Source: Diphasiastrum complanatum (taxonomy: Eukaryota > Streptophyta > Lycopodiopsida > Lycopodiales > Lycopodiaceae). Taken from it: 64,000 nt of DNA. Position 1 is the stretch's first letter. Every line of letters starts with the position of its first letter. The stretch spans positions 33,243,777 through 33,307,776 of the forward strand of contig CM055093.1 in NCBI GenBank assembly GCA_029204225.1, in the 5' to 3' direction. Below are positions 23,485 to 35,311 of the stretch, in pieces. A program made the translations under genes and the position numbers. Under the pieces are notes generated by a model. The model worked only from the letters and a program-made list of their open reading frames with translations. It was not told where the DNA came from and did no database searches.

Positions 23485-24540
23485 CTTTGGGTGCAAGATC
23501 TGGTGGATCAAAAAATCCATACAACTGGTGTCAAAACAAAACCCCCACATTCTAGAACAATTGCAACATTCAATGAGCCGAGAATTGGCTAAGACTTTTT
23601 CATGTGCTAAGGTAGTGACATTGCACATGGATTGATGCACACTGCCTGAAGATAAACAACTACAATCTATCTACTTGTGTAAAACTAGGATTGATCCATC
23701 AAAATGGATGGGGAAGGGCCATCCAAGCAATTTATGTCTGACAAAAATGTGTTAGCAGTGCTACTATCCAAAGAAAGAGAACAATCCAAAAAGGATTGGC
23801 AAGAACAAAATGAAGAAACTCATAGACCAAAAAATATGGATGTCAAACACATAAACGATATATACATTAAAACAAAGGAAATTTTCTCCTTACGAAAAAA
23901 GTATGAGCACGAGAAGACAAACAATAAGGTGCAAACCACTCGGTACGAAGAAAGTGGAGGATCTAGACCTCCACTTTCTTTTTGTGACAGGGCATATTCT
24001 CCATCTAGGAGAACTTGTACTTGTAGGGTGCAGTCCTTTTCTACTTTGAATTTGGAGGGTATAAGCCTTTGAACGGCCGTAAATGGATTGATAGTCTAAA
24101 ATTTAGAAGAGAGGCAAACTGATTCTTTATTCTAAAGAAAATTTGTGTTATTGCATGTCTTCATTAAATTTCAAAATAATTGAATGTACTAAAGTTCAAT
24201 GGCGTCCTTCCTTTCAAACCTCTTAGGACCTGCCATGCTGAATCCAATGGTGATTAGACACCCAGCGGCCCCTGTTGCACTCGAAATCTGATTTCCAATG
24301 ATACCACACACAAACCATTTCTAATCTCTTCGGTGGACTGTACTCTTGTTTTTGTAGGAATGAACTAATTTTTAAGATCCTGTTGGGCAATCAGAATACT
24401 TAAAGCTGTGATTATACTTAGCATAAGCTTTCTATTAGACTGTTTTTGCATCTAGCAGCTGATTGTAATGGGAGAACTATTTTGCAATATTTCTGCTCTC
24501 TTCTCCGTTCCGTTTTTCACACTCCCTTGCCCCATCAGAT
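23485..24540. other. Degenerate element end, hairpin and putative 5' LTR
   Basis: A 122-codon open frame at 23704-24072 (lysine- and glutamate-rich start) has no recognised domain. A perfect 13-bp stem hairpin lies within it (separate entry). The right part, from about 24270, is interpreted as an LTR because it ends just before a primer-binding-like site at 24541 and shares a block with sequence at 25103. Confidence 0.45.
23948..23980. repeat. Perfect 13-bp inverted repeat with 7-nt loop
   Basis: AAGAAAGTGGAGG (23948-23960), loop ATCTAGA, then the exact complement (23968-23980). Function unknown. Confidence 0.9.
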
Positions 24541-24552
24541 TGGTATTAGAGA
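24541..24552 (+). other. Primer-binding site of a gag-only copia-like element
   Basis: TGGTATTAGAGA matches the initiator-Met primer-site pattern TGGTATCAGAGC at 10 of 12 positions. It lies 65 bp before a copia gag ATG. Confidence 0.65.
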
Positions 24553-24605
24553 GTAGCTCAAATAAACCGAGAGATTAAGTTTGATCCATTTGTATTACTG
24601 TTAAC

Positions 24606-25070
24606 ATGTCTCATATTGGTAACTCTTCGCCATCATCCAACAAGGCTAGAATCATTGACAAATTCAATAGTTCTAACTTCTACATCTGGAAGTTAAAACT
24701 CTGGATGATGTTAATAGATAGAGATCTTTGGAATGTAGTAGAAGGTGCTGACCTGAAACCAAAGATGGTGATCAAGCAAAGGCATGGAAGATCAAAGATC
24801 AGAAGGCCTTAGCATATATCACACTCAATCTGGCCGACTCCCAAATATCCCATGTTACCACATGCAAAACCTCTAAGGATGCATTAGATTTATTATCAAA
24901 TTTATGGCAAATCCAAGCACATAGAAATCTAGTATCACTTCACTCTGATCAGAACATGAACGTCTACGACTCCTCAGTTTATGATCAAACGACGACTGTC
25001 TATGACGCCTGAGGAACTAGAATTATCAGACTGCATCATCGTTTTAAAATTCTAGACTGAACTTCATAAT
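24606..25070 (+). pseudogene. Copia gag remnant (UBN2/DUF4219 type)
   Basis: Begins MSHIGNSSPSSNKARIIDKF, then NFYIWKLKLWMMLIDRDLWN and VVEGADLKPK, the classic start of copia gag (a KF.G.N...WK.KM...L...DLW..V pattern). After a frameshift near 24780 it continues KIKDQKALAYITLNLADSQI and KDALDLLSNLW. It stops around 25010-25070 just before a copy of LTR-like sequence. No protease, integrase, RT or RNase H follows, so the element appears to hold gag only. Confidence 0.85.
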
Positions 25071-25189
25071 TGAAACTATTTTATAGTGATTCCACGCCTT
25101 ATCTAATCTCTTCGGTGGACTGTACTCATGTTTGTTTGAGTATGAACTATTTCATCGAACTTGTTGCGAACAAAAGTTGTTTCGCATTG

Positions 25190-25789
<600 letters not shown>

Positions 25790-25790
<1 letters not shown>

Positions 25791-26570
25791 TATTGATATA
25801 AAATATGTCTAGCTTCAAGAGTAGATTGTAGATTGGTAAGTCAAAGTGCCAAAGCTCTCAATGGTAATTCAAATTCATAGATAATTAATTGATTCTCATT
25901 TTTGAGATTTAGCATGCTAAGATATAATTTTCGCTATGAAAGGTTATTAATTATCATCATATGCAAGAAATCAATCTAAAAACTAAAGCCAATCATCATA
26001 GATATCAAATATATCTAACTTTAGGAGTAGAGTTGGAGATTTGAGAAGTCAAAGTACCAAAGCTCCCAGTAGTGATTCAAATTTATAGAAAATTAATGAT
26101 TCTCATGTTTTAGATTCAGCATACTAAGATATAATATCAAGCAATGAATGGTTATTTAAGCATGTGCTCTTATTTAAGGAGAGATATAGAGTAGATACAT
26201 TCTTTGCTGACAAATATGTATATCCATCTGAGATGATTTCAATGACTAATGTAATGGAAATTTTTAATTCACACTATGAAACTTATTTTTTGTTTGTTAT
26301 GTCCAATTTTGGATTTCTCTGAAATGTATCTAAATAGTTGTGAAATTGTCTTAAATTCTGAACTACATGGATTTAGATAAAGAGCAAATTGAAATAAATG
26401 AACTTTAGAATGTATTTTGCATTGAATTATCTCATGGTTTACTACCTTCTAGGTCAGTAGATCACAATTGAGCTAATTTTGAGTAGTCATCCTACCTTTA
26501 GACAGCCGTACTAGTTTCCTCAAAAAGAAGGGTATTTTTTCATTCACTATGTAAATAAGTCTTTTGGGAG
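25790..26570 (+). pseudogene. Degenerate gypsy protease-to-RT relic, partly duplicated
   Basis: Two diverged copies of the same phrase (CTAGCTTCAAGAGTAGA... near 25810 and CTAACTTTAGGAGTAGAG near 26015) correspond to the protease region of the better preserved gypsy element at 28250-28420. From 26270 the frame ILDFSEMYLNS matches ILDFSEMHLSS of that element. Stops and frameshifts throughout. Confidence 0.7.
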
Positions 26571-27093
26571 TTCTATGTGTGTGTTTTCTCCTTCTGAATT
26601 ATGAAGTTTTGTGATTGATAGCTTAGTTGAAATGTAGCATACATTTACTTTTTATCTTGAACATGGTATTAGAGCCTCATTGAGGTGCAAAATGTTGGTT
26701 ACTATGGCCAAATTTGAAACGAATTTGAAATTTCAGAAAGGTTGACTGATCAGTTATCACTCTAGATGATGTATTGACAATTTACAATGATAATCATTGA
26801 GTAGTTAAGAAAATTGGTTATTAAATAGTACAAAAACATTCATTTTGACTCAAAAAATTAGTACATTATGCCAAAAAAAATTAAGAATTTCAATAAAACT
26901 CAGAAAATTGAAGATGTCCTCCATTGAACAACATACTTGATTATTTATGATTTTTAATAGTCTAAATTAGCAATTTTAAAATAACTCATAGAATGCATTT
27001 GATGCATTATATGCGAGATCCACATAAATTTTAAAACATTAAAAAAAAAATTGATATTATTTTTTTGCATTCTATGGATTTCGTGGAGTTTTT
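26571..27093. other. Unassigned, with a second primer-site-like motif
   Basis: TGGTATTAGAGCC near 26666 (12 of 13 positions to TGGTATCAGAGCC) could be the primer site of a lost element. Otherwise very AT-rich and featureless. Confidence 0.4.
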
Positions 27094-27575
27094 AGTTATG
27101 GCCATATTCAGTTAAGGACATGGAATAGTCCTAACATGGTACATCGGCCCTCTAGTGTTCGAGATTATTGGTCATGCCTAGATTTAATTCCATGTCGAGG
27201 CATGTTTGTGACTAATGATCTTGAGAGGACCCAGACACTCTAATTGAGACATATGGAGTAATGCATGTACTTGTGACGAATATAGGCAGGAGGAAGGAAT
27301 GCATGAAGAGCTGTGACCTATTTATAGTTGACCTGCATGGGGATTGCATGGGTTCATGCACAGGACTGTACTATGTATATATTGAGATAGAAATTATCCC
27401 GTCCATGACTTGGTTTAGGTTACTAGTTGAGCTCTTCTCCTCCTGTTATCCAATGGCATGGCTTGGGGGCTAGATCCAGGTTTGATCTAGGTTTGGTTGG
27501 GCAGTTTGGCTCCATAGTCTCTCTTATTGTGTTCTCGTATCCTCATGTTAGGGGTTTTCCCTAGTGGTCTTTACA
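27094..27575 (+). mobile_element. LTR family A, 5' LTR of a gypsy element
   Basis: It matches, in reverse orientation, the sequence at 46900-47369 over its full length, including the ends (...GTGGTCTTTACA). That comparison defines the borders: left near GTTATGGCC at about 27094, right at ACA of 27575. It is followed one base later by a primer-binding site, so it is a 5' LTR. Confidence 0.8.
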
Positions 27576-27576
27576 T

Positions 27577-27590
27577 TGGTATCAGAGCCC
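27577..27590 (+). other. Primer-binding site (initiator-Met tRNA type)
   Basis: TGGTATCAGAGCCC directly after the LTR, the standard plant LTR-retrotransposon primer site. Confidence 0.85.
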
Positions 27591-28149
27591 GCGACTAAGA
27601 TGCAGCCTTGGGAATAAAGGCAAGTTCTACATTGGTTTGGAGTGTTGATTTCTCAAGAGGAATATGTTTTGGATTCACTAATTCTTGGGAGAAGCATGTT
27701 TCCCACTAGTTGAACTATGTGAATATTGCTTCTAATTACTGTATGAATTATTATTAATTTCCTGATTTTTTTTAGAACTTCTATGGTATGTAGAATGTTT
27801 TGCATGTGAACATTGTATATCTCGATGTTCAGATTTCATACTATTGAAGGATGAGACAGTTTCAATGTTATGCAATGTCCTTTAGGAATTGGTTCCATAC
27901 ACAACAAATTGAGTTTATTGACTGATTAATTGGGATCAATTTGTCCGGTTGGAATAAACTTTTAGTGGAGTTGTCTCATGAAACTAATTGAGTATCTGAA
28001 GTTGACTTCTTGCAAAAGAATACCAGCAGTTTAAAAACATGTTTTTCACCTTTTCTGGGTGCTATAGAGATGATTGAAAAGTTGTGGTGTTGTTGAACAC
28101 CCAAGTTGGTAGATGAGTGAGCGTCTGTGAGGTTGTTGGATGATTTTGT

Positions 28150-30990
28150 CACATCAAAGACTGCTCTAGTTGAAGCACATGGAGGAAACCTGTGATTGCT
28201 CTTGATTAGTCGATCTTTTGACTGCCAAAACTACTTTAGATATGACGAATTCATGTTTGAATATAAAGTATGTCTAGCTTCAGGTGTGGAATTGGAGACA
28301 TGCCAATGTAAAAGTTCCAAAACTCCTAGTTTGGATCCAAGACTATAGATAATTAATAGATTTCCATGTTTTAGATTTAGCATGTATGGATATTATCCTA
28401 GGGTATGAGTGGTTATTTAATAAATCCCTTGATATAGATTTTGAGAAGCATGTTCTCTCTTTTCAAGAGGGTAAGGAAGTAGTTACACTGTTTGGAGATA
28501 GATACGTACATCCATCAAGGATGATTTCATTTGCTAGTGTAATGGAGATTTTTTATTCATAGTATGAAGCTTATTCTTTATTTGTCAAACCCATTTTGGA
28601 TTTTTCTGAAATGCATCTAAGTAGTTGTGAATTGTCAAAAGTTCTTAACTCGGTAAACTTAGATCAGGAGAAAATTGAGAAGAATAAGATATTGTCTGAA
28701 TTCAAAGATATGTTTTCAGTTGAGTTACCTCATGGAATACCACCGTCTAGGTCGGTAGACCACATGATTGAGTTAATTCCAGTTAGTCACCCTATCTCTA
28801 GACAACCATACCAGTTTTCTCAAAAAGAAGAGATAGACATTACTAATCAAATTGCAAATTATCTTAAGATGGGTCATATTCAGCCAAGTAAGTCACCATG
28901 GGGTGCTCCTGTTCTTTTGAAAGCGAAGAAAGATGGAGGCTTCCAGTTGTGTTTTGACTACAAGGGGTTGAATAACTAGATATCATCATATTAGGATTCA
29001 TCCGAGTGATGTGCAAGAGACGGGTTTTTGGACGAGATTCGGTCATTATGAGTTCCTTGTGCTTCCTTTTGGGTTGACGAATGCACCTATTACATTTCAA
29101 CAAATGATGAATGATCTTTTTTGTCAATACTTGGAGATTTGTGGAGTTGTATTCTTAGATGATATTCTCATCTACGATAAAACACTTAAGGAGCATTTAA
29201 CACATATTAAGACTATCTTGAAGATACTCAAGAGAAAGAAATTATATGCTAAAGAATCTAAACGTGAATTCTTCAAGCATAAATTAGTATATCTCAGTCA
29301 TAAGTTCACCTCGGAGGGGTTAAAGATAGACGAGAGTAAAATCAAGACAGTGGGTGAGTGGCCGATACTGAAGACGGTTAGAGAAGTTAAATCTTTTTTT
29401 GGTTTTACAATTTTCTTCTGTAAGTCAATTGAGGATTATGTGAAGGTAGCAGCGCCTTTAAATAATCTGACTAAAGGCAGAGTTAATAAGAAGAAAAAGT
29501 GAGGTCAACTTAGTCCACCTATTGAATGGAATGATGAATTGAACCAATATTTTGAGAAACTCAAAAAGATGATTGCTTCAGCTCCTGTTTTATAGATCGT
29601 AAATCTAGATATACCTTACGTCATGTGAACTGAATAAAGTGACTCAATGATAGGAGCAATTCTTCTACAAAAGGATCGGTCGATAGCGTTTGAGAGCAAG
29701 AAATTTAGTAGACCTGAACTGCATTATACAACTCATGAGAAGGAGTTATTTGTTGTGATATATGCACTTAAAACCTAGAGGCATTATCTTTATGGCATTA
29801 CCTTTATGGTAGTCAGTTTATAGTGTATACAGATCACCAGTCTCTAAAGTACTTTTGTAATCCAAACGATCAAAGGAGTCGTAAGGCTCGTTGGGTTGAG
29901 CTTATGCAAGAATTTGACCATGAGATTCAATATGTCAAGGGCAACTCCAACCAAGTTGTGGATGCGCTTAGTCGGATTGGTGAATTAAATGAGCTTTCAT
30001 TCACCCTGATTTTCAATTATCTATATCTTTCACTAAGAAGGAGGTGTGAATCAGATTTTCATTTTGGTCCCATTTGGAGGATGGTTGAGACAAAAAAAAT
30101 GAGAATAGAATAGAGATTAATTCACAGGGCTCTTAGGTTCCTTTGAAAGATAAGAAGATAATGGAATAGTTCTCTATCTGAGGTGGTTTACTATTTCAGA
30201 ATGGGAAAGTTTGTGTGCCAGCGGATGATGAGATAAAGAAGAGAATTATTTATGAGTGTCATGACGTTCCCTGTGCAGGTCATCCAAGTATGCAAAAGAC
30301 TTTGGACTTGGTCAGAAGAGAGTTTATTTGCCAAAACTCAAACCATTTGTTGAGTCTTGTGTGGTTAAATGTAGACCTTGTCAGTTAGCCAAAGCTGACG
30401 CTCAAAGAGTGGAGGGTTGTTACATCCCCTAGATATCCCTCAAAAACAATGGGAATGTATATCTATGAATTTTGTAGTTGGACTTCCAAGGATCCAACGT
30501 CGAAATGATTCTATTTGGGTTGTGGTGGACAGGTTAACTAAGTTAGCTATGTTCATACTAGTTAAGTCAACTGCTAAAGCTTCGAATTTAGCCTAGATCT
30601 TTGTGGAAAGATTATTCAGGCTTAATGGACTACCAAGTGATATAGTTAGTGATAGAGATTCTAAATTTACTGGTCACTTTTGGTCAGCTGTATCCATAAG
30701 CTAGAAACCTCGCTTAGTTCTAGTTCTACTGATCATCTTGAATCAGATGGCCAGACTGAGAGAACTAATTAGACTATGGAGGATATGTTGAGAACATATG
30801 TGTCTCACAAGAAATCTCAGTGGAAAGATTACGTTCTTTTGATCGAGTTTGCTTACAATAGTAGAAAACATTCTGCTTAAAGTTATAGTCTGTTTATGCT
30901 AATGTATGGTTTTCAACCTACATCTTTGGTAAATGTGAAAAAAAAGTCTGTTTAGATCCAGAAAGTTGCGGATTTCTTGCCTAATATGCA
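28150..30990 (+). pseudogene. Ty3/gypsy gag-pol remnant: protease, RT, RNase H, integrase
   Basis: In order: protease-like region (28250-28560); pre-RT and RT (28596-28979: ELPHGIPPSRSVDHMIELIP, QPSKSPWGAPVLLKAKKDGG, FDYKGLNN); RT palm (29011-29502: TRFGHYEFLVLPFGLTNAPI, FLDDILIYDKTLKEHLTH), in which FLDD is the YxDD-type active site; RNase H (29630-29990: KKFSRPELHYTTHEKELFVV, YTDHQSLKYF, VKGNSNQVVDALSR); and integrase (HH-CC near 30240-30380, core 30420-30760, GQTERTN..., TYVSHKKSQWKDYVLLIEFA). Multiple stops and frameshifts, and a deletion near 28975 removes the LNKVT..NKYPLP part. Its likely 5' LTR is at 27094-27575. No 3' LTR was found. Confidence 0.9.
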
Positions 30991-31555
30991 TGAAATATTG
31001 CAAGTGGCCCGTTATTGTGATCTGTTGATTGCCAAAACTACTTTAGATAGGACAGATTCATGTTTGAAACAGTTGTGAAGCTGTTGGATCCTTTCTTGTC
31101 ATAGAATAGTAGTAATTTGTAATAGATTGTGTGAAGTAACTCGTTGATGGCAATCGAAGGGGCGCGTCTCCCTGTTTATTCACCTGTTGAAGGAGCGATG
31201 GTTCTCGGAGGAGAGCTTCTGGATGAATGATAAGTTAAAGCAAGTTGTGGCTGTGGTGGCCGAAGGCAACTGTGACAACCGTGAGGCTGAGTTGTTGGTA
31301 TTGAGGCTGTGAGGCTGATTTGGCTTGTGAAGCCCTAGTTAGGATTTGAAAGGGGGGGGCTTAATTGCATGCATGAAATTTTTTATTTAACTTTTTTTTT
31401 TTCCCAAACATGATTTGGATGCATGTGAGTGTGGGTAACCCTTTTGCATGTTTATCGGTTAGTTCATTGAGTAGTGCATGTTGATAGCTTTGTGGTTACG
31501 TTGTTTTCATAGTTTTTGCAAAGGAGTTTGGTGTGTTACATTATTCTCCTACTGA
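30991..31555. other. Rearranged gypsy 3' part, unassigned
   Basis: The phrase TTGATTGCCAAAACTACTTTAGATA at about 31025 repeats one at about 28220 (TTGACTGCCAAAACTACTTTAGATA), so a gag-protease piece is duplicated after the integrase. The rest, up to a T-rich tract near 31390, is unassigned. Confidence 0.45.
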
Positions 31556-31860
31556 CTGAATAATCGATCTTTAATCTTCATCCACTTATTATCCAATTCT
31601 GAAGTTTTCTTCATGTTTCTACACAGTCTGCAAAAATACTCGTGAATCGCTAGCAGGTGGCTCCGACATATCGGACATCATCTGATATATCGATGTCCCC
31701 AACGAAAGTCAAAGACTTTGGCCACTTCGGCCATATCGAACGAAAGACAGTTATTGTTCCACTTGAATTAAAGCTAAAGACTTGCCCTAACCGTTTAATA
31801 GCAAGTAAATTTTTGAAAGACCTAACTAGATGGATGCTAGCTCATTATGGCAACTTTCCT
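31556..31860. repeat. Dispersed repeat D, copy 1 (left part)
   Basis: Shares long stretches with 32665-32960 (TCTTTAATCTTCATCCACTT, ATATCGGACATCAT, TGGATGCTAGCTCATTATGG) and more distantly with 63785-63850. Interrupted on its right by LTR C. Confidence 0.85.
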
Positions 31861-31864
31861 TTGC

Positions 31865-32575
31865 TTATTAAGTTCTAAACTTCTAAAACTAGAAAACTTA
31901 AGTTAGAAAACTTAATCTTAAAGATAAAAGATTCCAAGTTTAACTTAAGTTCTAAGTTTAGGAGCTCAAGTTTCCAAGTTAGAAGTTGTGAAACTTAGAA
32001 TAGCAAGATTAGAAGGATAATTCCATAAGTTAGTGAAACTTATGGAAGGCCGTCTTGCTATAAGAAGAGAGGCATTTTCTTTGTAAACAACAATTTGAGA
32101 TTAAGCTAATTGCAATCTTGTGATTTGATCTCTCTATTTCTGATTGTGTTCCCTTTGGAAGGTGAATAGCTTGAGGGAAGGTGCTCGGGCCTCCTCTTTC
32201 CTCCTTATCATAGGAATTTTATTGTGGCATTTTTATGTATGATTTATGCTTATGTACCCACAATTATTATTATCATTTCCCTTTGGGTGTTAGTTAGGTC
32301 CTAGATTAACGGGTTTTTGCTAGTTGGGCACAAGCCTTAGCAAGCCGTAGTTTAGTTAAATCGCTTGTTAGTAGGGTAAGCATTAACAAGCCTTGTGAGA
32401 TTGTTTTTAGTTTTCCAAGCATCAGTTGGGAAAGTCCTGATGCTCTCTCCTTCCCATTATTATTTTAAAGTTTTATGTAGATCTTAAAAAGTGGACGGAC
32501 TGGTCTACCACTTACTACAACCCAAACCATGGATAGATCTAGAATAGTCATTTTATAAATATTGTTGACCTACAA
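31865..32575 (+). mobile_element. LTR family C, apparently solo, nested in repeat D
   Basis: Matches in reverse orientation the LTR at 51646-52255: the blocks TTGAGGGAAGGTGCTCGGGC, CCCTTTGGGTGTTA, the AGCAAGCC...TAGTTGGGCA region and CTTAAAAAGTGGACG correspond. To its right, repeat D resumes (CTTATCAACGGAAGC at 32576, as at 33146). No primer site or polypurine tract adjoins it, so it looks like a solo LTR. The left border is approximate. Confidence 0.7.
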
Positions 32576-33240
32576 CACTTATCAACGGAAGCATAATCAG
32601 ACAAAGTTCCTAGTTACTCATAGATAGATTAGAGTGCGTGGTTTCTATCTGCAATTGCCTTGTGCTCGATCGATCTTTAATCTTCATCCACTTCTTATCC
32701 AGTTCTGCAGTTCACTTCATGTTTCTACACAGTCTACAGAAATACTCGAAAATCACTAACAAGTGGCTCCAACATATCGGACATCATATGACATATCGAC
32801 GTCCCCAAGAAACTTCGGCCATCTCGAATGAAAGACAATTATTATTGTTCCACTTGAATTGAAGCTAAAGACTTGTCCTAACCGTTTAGCAAGTAAATTT
32901 TCAGGAAGACCTAGCTGGATGGATGCCAGCTCATTATGGCCAACTGGCTATTGCAATCTACGACCTAATTAGCTTTCCCATTGGATGTGCATCAAATGTT
33001 TAGTATAAATAGCTAATCACACTTCTATTATCATAACGTATTGAAGGAGCTCTCTCAAGCTTTCAAGCTTAAACACTCTTGAGCATTCTAGCTCAATTCT
33101 TTAGAGTTCATTTTAGAGTTTCGCCATTAGCGCTTACTGCTTATCAACAGAAGCGTAATCAAACAGAGTTCCCAATTATTGAGAGATAGCTTAGAGTACG
33201 CGATTTCTATCCGCAATTGTCTTGGGCTCATCATCATCTA
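32576..33240. repeat. Dispersed repeat D, right part of copy 1 and full copy 2
   Basis: 32576-32664 (CTTATCAACGGAAGCATAATCAGACAAAGTTCC...) matches 33146-33235 (CTTATCAACAGAAGCGTAATCAAACAGAGTTCC...). Copy 2 starts at 32665. The repeated unit is about 570 bp and has no coding capacity. A TATA-like GTATAAATAG at about 33001 suggests an LTR. Confidence 0.8.
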
Positions 33241-33956
33241 TTTTATGCTTAATCAATCTATCCTTTATTGCGTTTAGTATTATGTCAAAATGTATGCATC
33301 TCTGTGATTGTTTGTAACTGATAATCTCATATTGTTTTGTCTAATAAGTTAATACTTCATTGTTTGGCTACATAATCACTGTAGTGCTAGCGATTTCAAA
33401 GTTGGTCCCTATAAGATTGAACAAGTGTGAGCTAGTAGTAGGGAAGTGTAATCAAATCACAACACAAATCTCTACGTTAGACATAGATTGAAAGAATGTG
33501 TTGCTAGTATATTACACTGAAATCTTGAACAACACTACTTGTTACAATCAGAATGGAGGCGTAACTTGGATGCTAAATATTTTTCTCTCTAACGAATTAG
33601 TTTGCATCATGGAGCATCGTCAATTGATGCGAGCTGGAGGTGTATTTATAACCAGCATCCTTGAAATGTTTAACTAATCTTATATTTACAAGACTAGTTT
33701 ATCTTTAACTATGTACTTCGTTGTACTTGAGAAATATTTAAAATACAACAACATCTATACAAGTAAAAATCAATCTATAACTTGAAGTCATTGAAATAGA
33801 CAAGGTTGTCACATTTCTTCTCTCACTTCAGTCTCTCACTTCACATTTTTCGGGTTTTCCAGACGTGATTGGAACGATTGAACTTTGAAGTAGAATCAAC
33901 TATCGCATACTTCGCATTTCGCTGAAGTATTAAAAACTGTCGATCATTGAAGTAGA
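33241..33956. other. Unassigned, non-coding
   Basis: No gene or repeat recognised. Confidence 0.4.
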
Positions 33957-34312
33957 CTGACGCATTTTGGGAAAATGCAAAAAAGGCGACAAATAGTTCA
34001 TTTGTTGAAATAGGCTGAACTATCGCATTTTGGAAAAATGCAAAAAAGCCGACAATCAGTTCATTTGTTGAAATAGATTGGATTGTCACATTTTGGAAAA
34101 ATGCAAAAAAGTCGACAATTAGTTCATTTGTTGAGATAGGCTGAATTGTCTCCAAAATGCGAAAAAGTCAACAAACAATTCATTTGGTGAAGTAGACTTA
34201 TTGTCGCATTTTGGAAAAATGCAAAAAAGTCGACAATCAGTTCATTTGTTGAAGTAGACTGGATTGTCGCATTTTGAAAAAATGCGAAAAAGCTAACAAT
34301 TAGTTCATTTCT
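33957..34312. repeat. Minisatellite, about 63-bp period, six diverged units
   Basis: The phrase TGTCGCATTTTGGAAAAATGCAAAAAAGTCGACAATCAGTTCATTTGTTGAAATAGACTGGAT-type recurs with starts near 33962, 34025, 34088, 34150, 34206 and 34269. Each unit contains the short inverted repeat GCATTTT..AAAAATGC. The 21-residue periodic minus-strand ORF here is a by-product. Confidence 0.93.
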
Positions 34313-34639
34313 TCAACTTGTTTGAAAATAGTCACTTTGTTGGAAATGTCACATTCTTTGGGAGTGCGAAAAATGTGAACTGTGCGACAAACAGTTCATT
34401 TTTTAGGACTGTTGCGAAGGCAGTATATTTCACAGACTATTTCGAAATTGTGACTTGTTGAAGTTGTTGAAGATGGCCAAATCTTCAATGTTCTTCAAAT
34501 AACTTGACATTCGATTGTAAATCAGAACATGAATGATTACCCTTTAATCTGGTGAAGAAGATTAAGCCGAAAGGTCGATGTAGTCATCCTTCAAGTAGTT
34601 CAGTTGTGTCATTTTTGTGTAAAACTTGTAGGTGTCAGA

Positions 34640-35299
34640 CTGTTGTAGAAACCCGTGTATTTTACCAAGCGTTGTTCTGCACACAGAAGGAGTGTAGTTT
34701 TGTAGGTGGTGCAATCTGCATTACAAAATAGATTGCATCTGGTCCTAGATCAATGATCATAAATGTGCAAGAAGAATATTGAAATAGAAATAGTATCACC
34801 AAGGAAGAAATGTGAGCATAATTTCCAACACCACCAATATGGCAAAACTCAAGGATTAGGCTAGAATGGCAAATTAGGGAAAAATTGCTCAATCATCTTC
34901 CTTATTACATGCTGTATTTTCACCTAACTCTAGGTGGGGAAGAGTTTTTCTATGTATCATCAACTTTCTATAGTAATGCCTTAGAATAAATTTTGAGAGC
35001 TAAGAGGCTATCTCGACTTCTAGCACTATGTATTTTGTTTCCTTTTGGATGTAACTCAAATCTAACTGTTCTAAACTTTATTTACTGTCTACAGGCCATA
35101 ATTAAGGTCATTCCACACGTGTGAGGGCTGTATCTTTACAATAATCAATGTTTTGTGATTGCTCTTGCTTGATTTGCGTTAAATTTCCAATGTAGATCTT
35201 GATTTTTGATTTTTTGCATTCATTTGATAATCAATCAATCAATCTCTCTTGTGAGTCGTTAATAGGCTCAAGGAAGGTCCAAAGTAATGTACTTTGACA
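34640..35299 (+). mobile_element. Putative LTR preceding a primer-binding site
   Basis: Ends ...TACTTTGACA at 35299 immediately before a perfect primer-site motif. A candidate start is TGTTGTAGAAACCC at about 34640. No second copy was found, so only the right end is secure. The intervening sequence (34313-34640) is unassigned. Confidence 0.45.
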
Positions 35300-35311
35300 T
35301 GGTATCAGAGC
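35300..35311 (+). other. Primer-binding site (initiator-Met tRNA type)
   Basis: TGGTATCAGAGC, a perfect match to the plant LTR-element consensus. No gag or pol is recognisable downstream. Confidence 0.8.

Larger units (their letters stand above)
24270..25150 (+). mobile_element. Gag-only, non-autonomous copia-like element with LTR-like ends
   Basis: The block CTAATCTCTTCGGTGGACTG... (24321-24345) recurs at 25103-25127 with related flanks (ACTC.TGTTT..., ATGAACTA). This is what two LTRs bracketing a short internal region would look like. Between them are a primer-like site and a gag reading frame only. A long CT microsatellite begins at 25194 inside the right-hand copy, so its 3' end cannot be defined. 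Confidence 0.55.

Noticed and set aside
33841-34155. Minus-strand 104-codon repeat protein (ISTNELIV...FFAFFQN)
   Set aside because: Produced by the 63-bp minisatellite, whose period is a multiple of three; no start context or homologue.
33957-34312. CRISPR-like array
   Set aside because: The repeats are contiguous minisatellite units without unique spacers, in a plant nuclear sequence.
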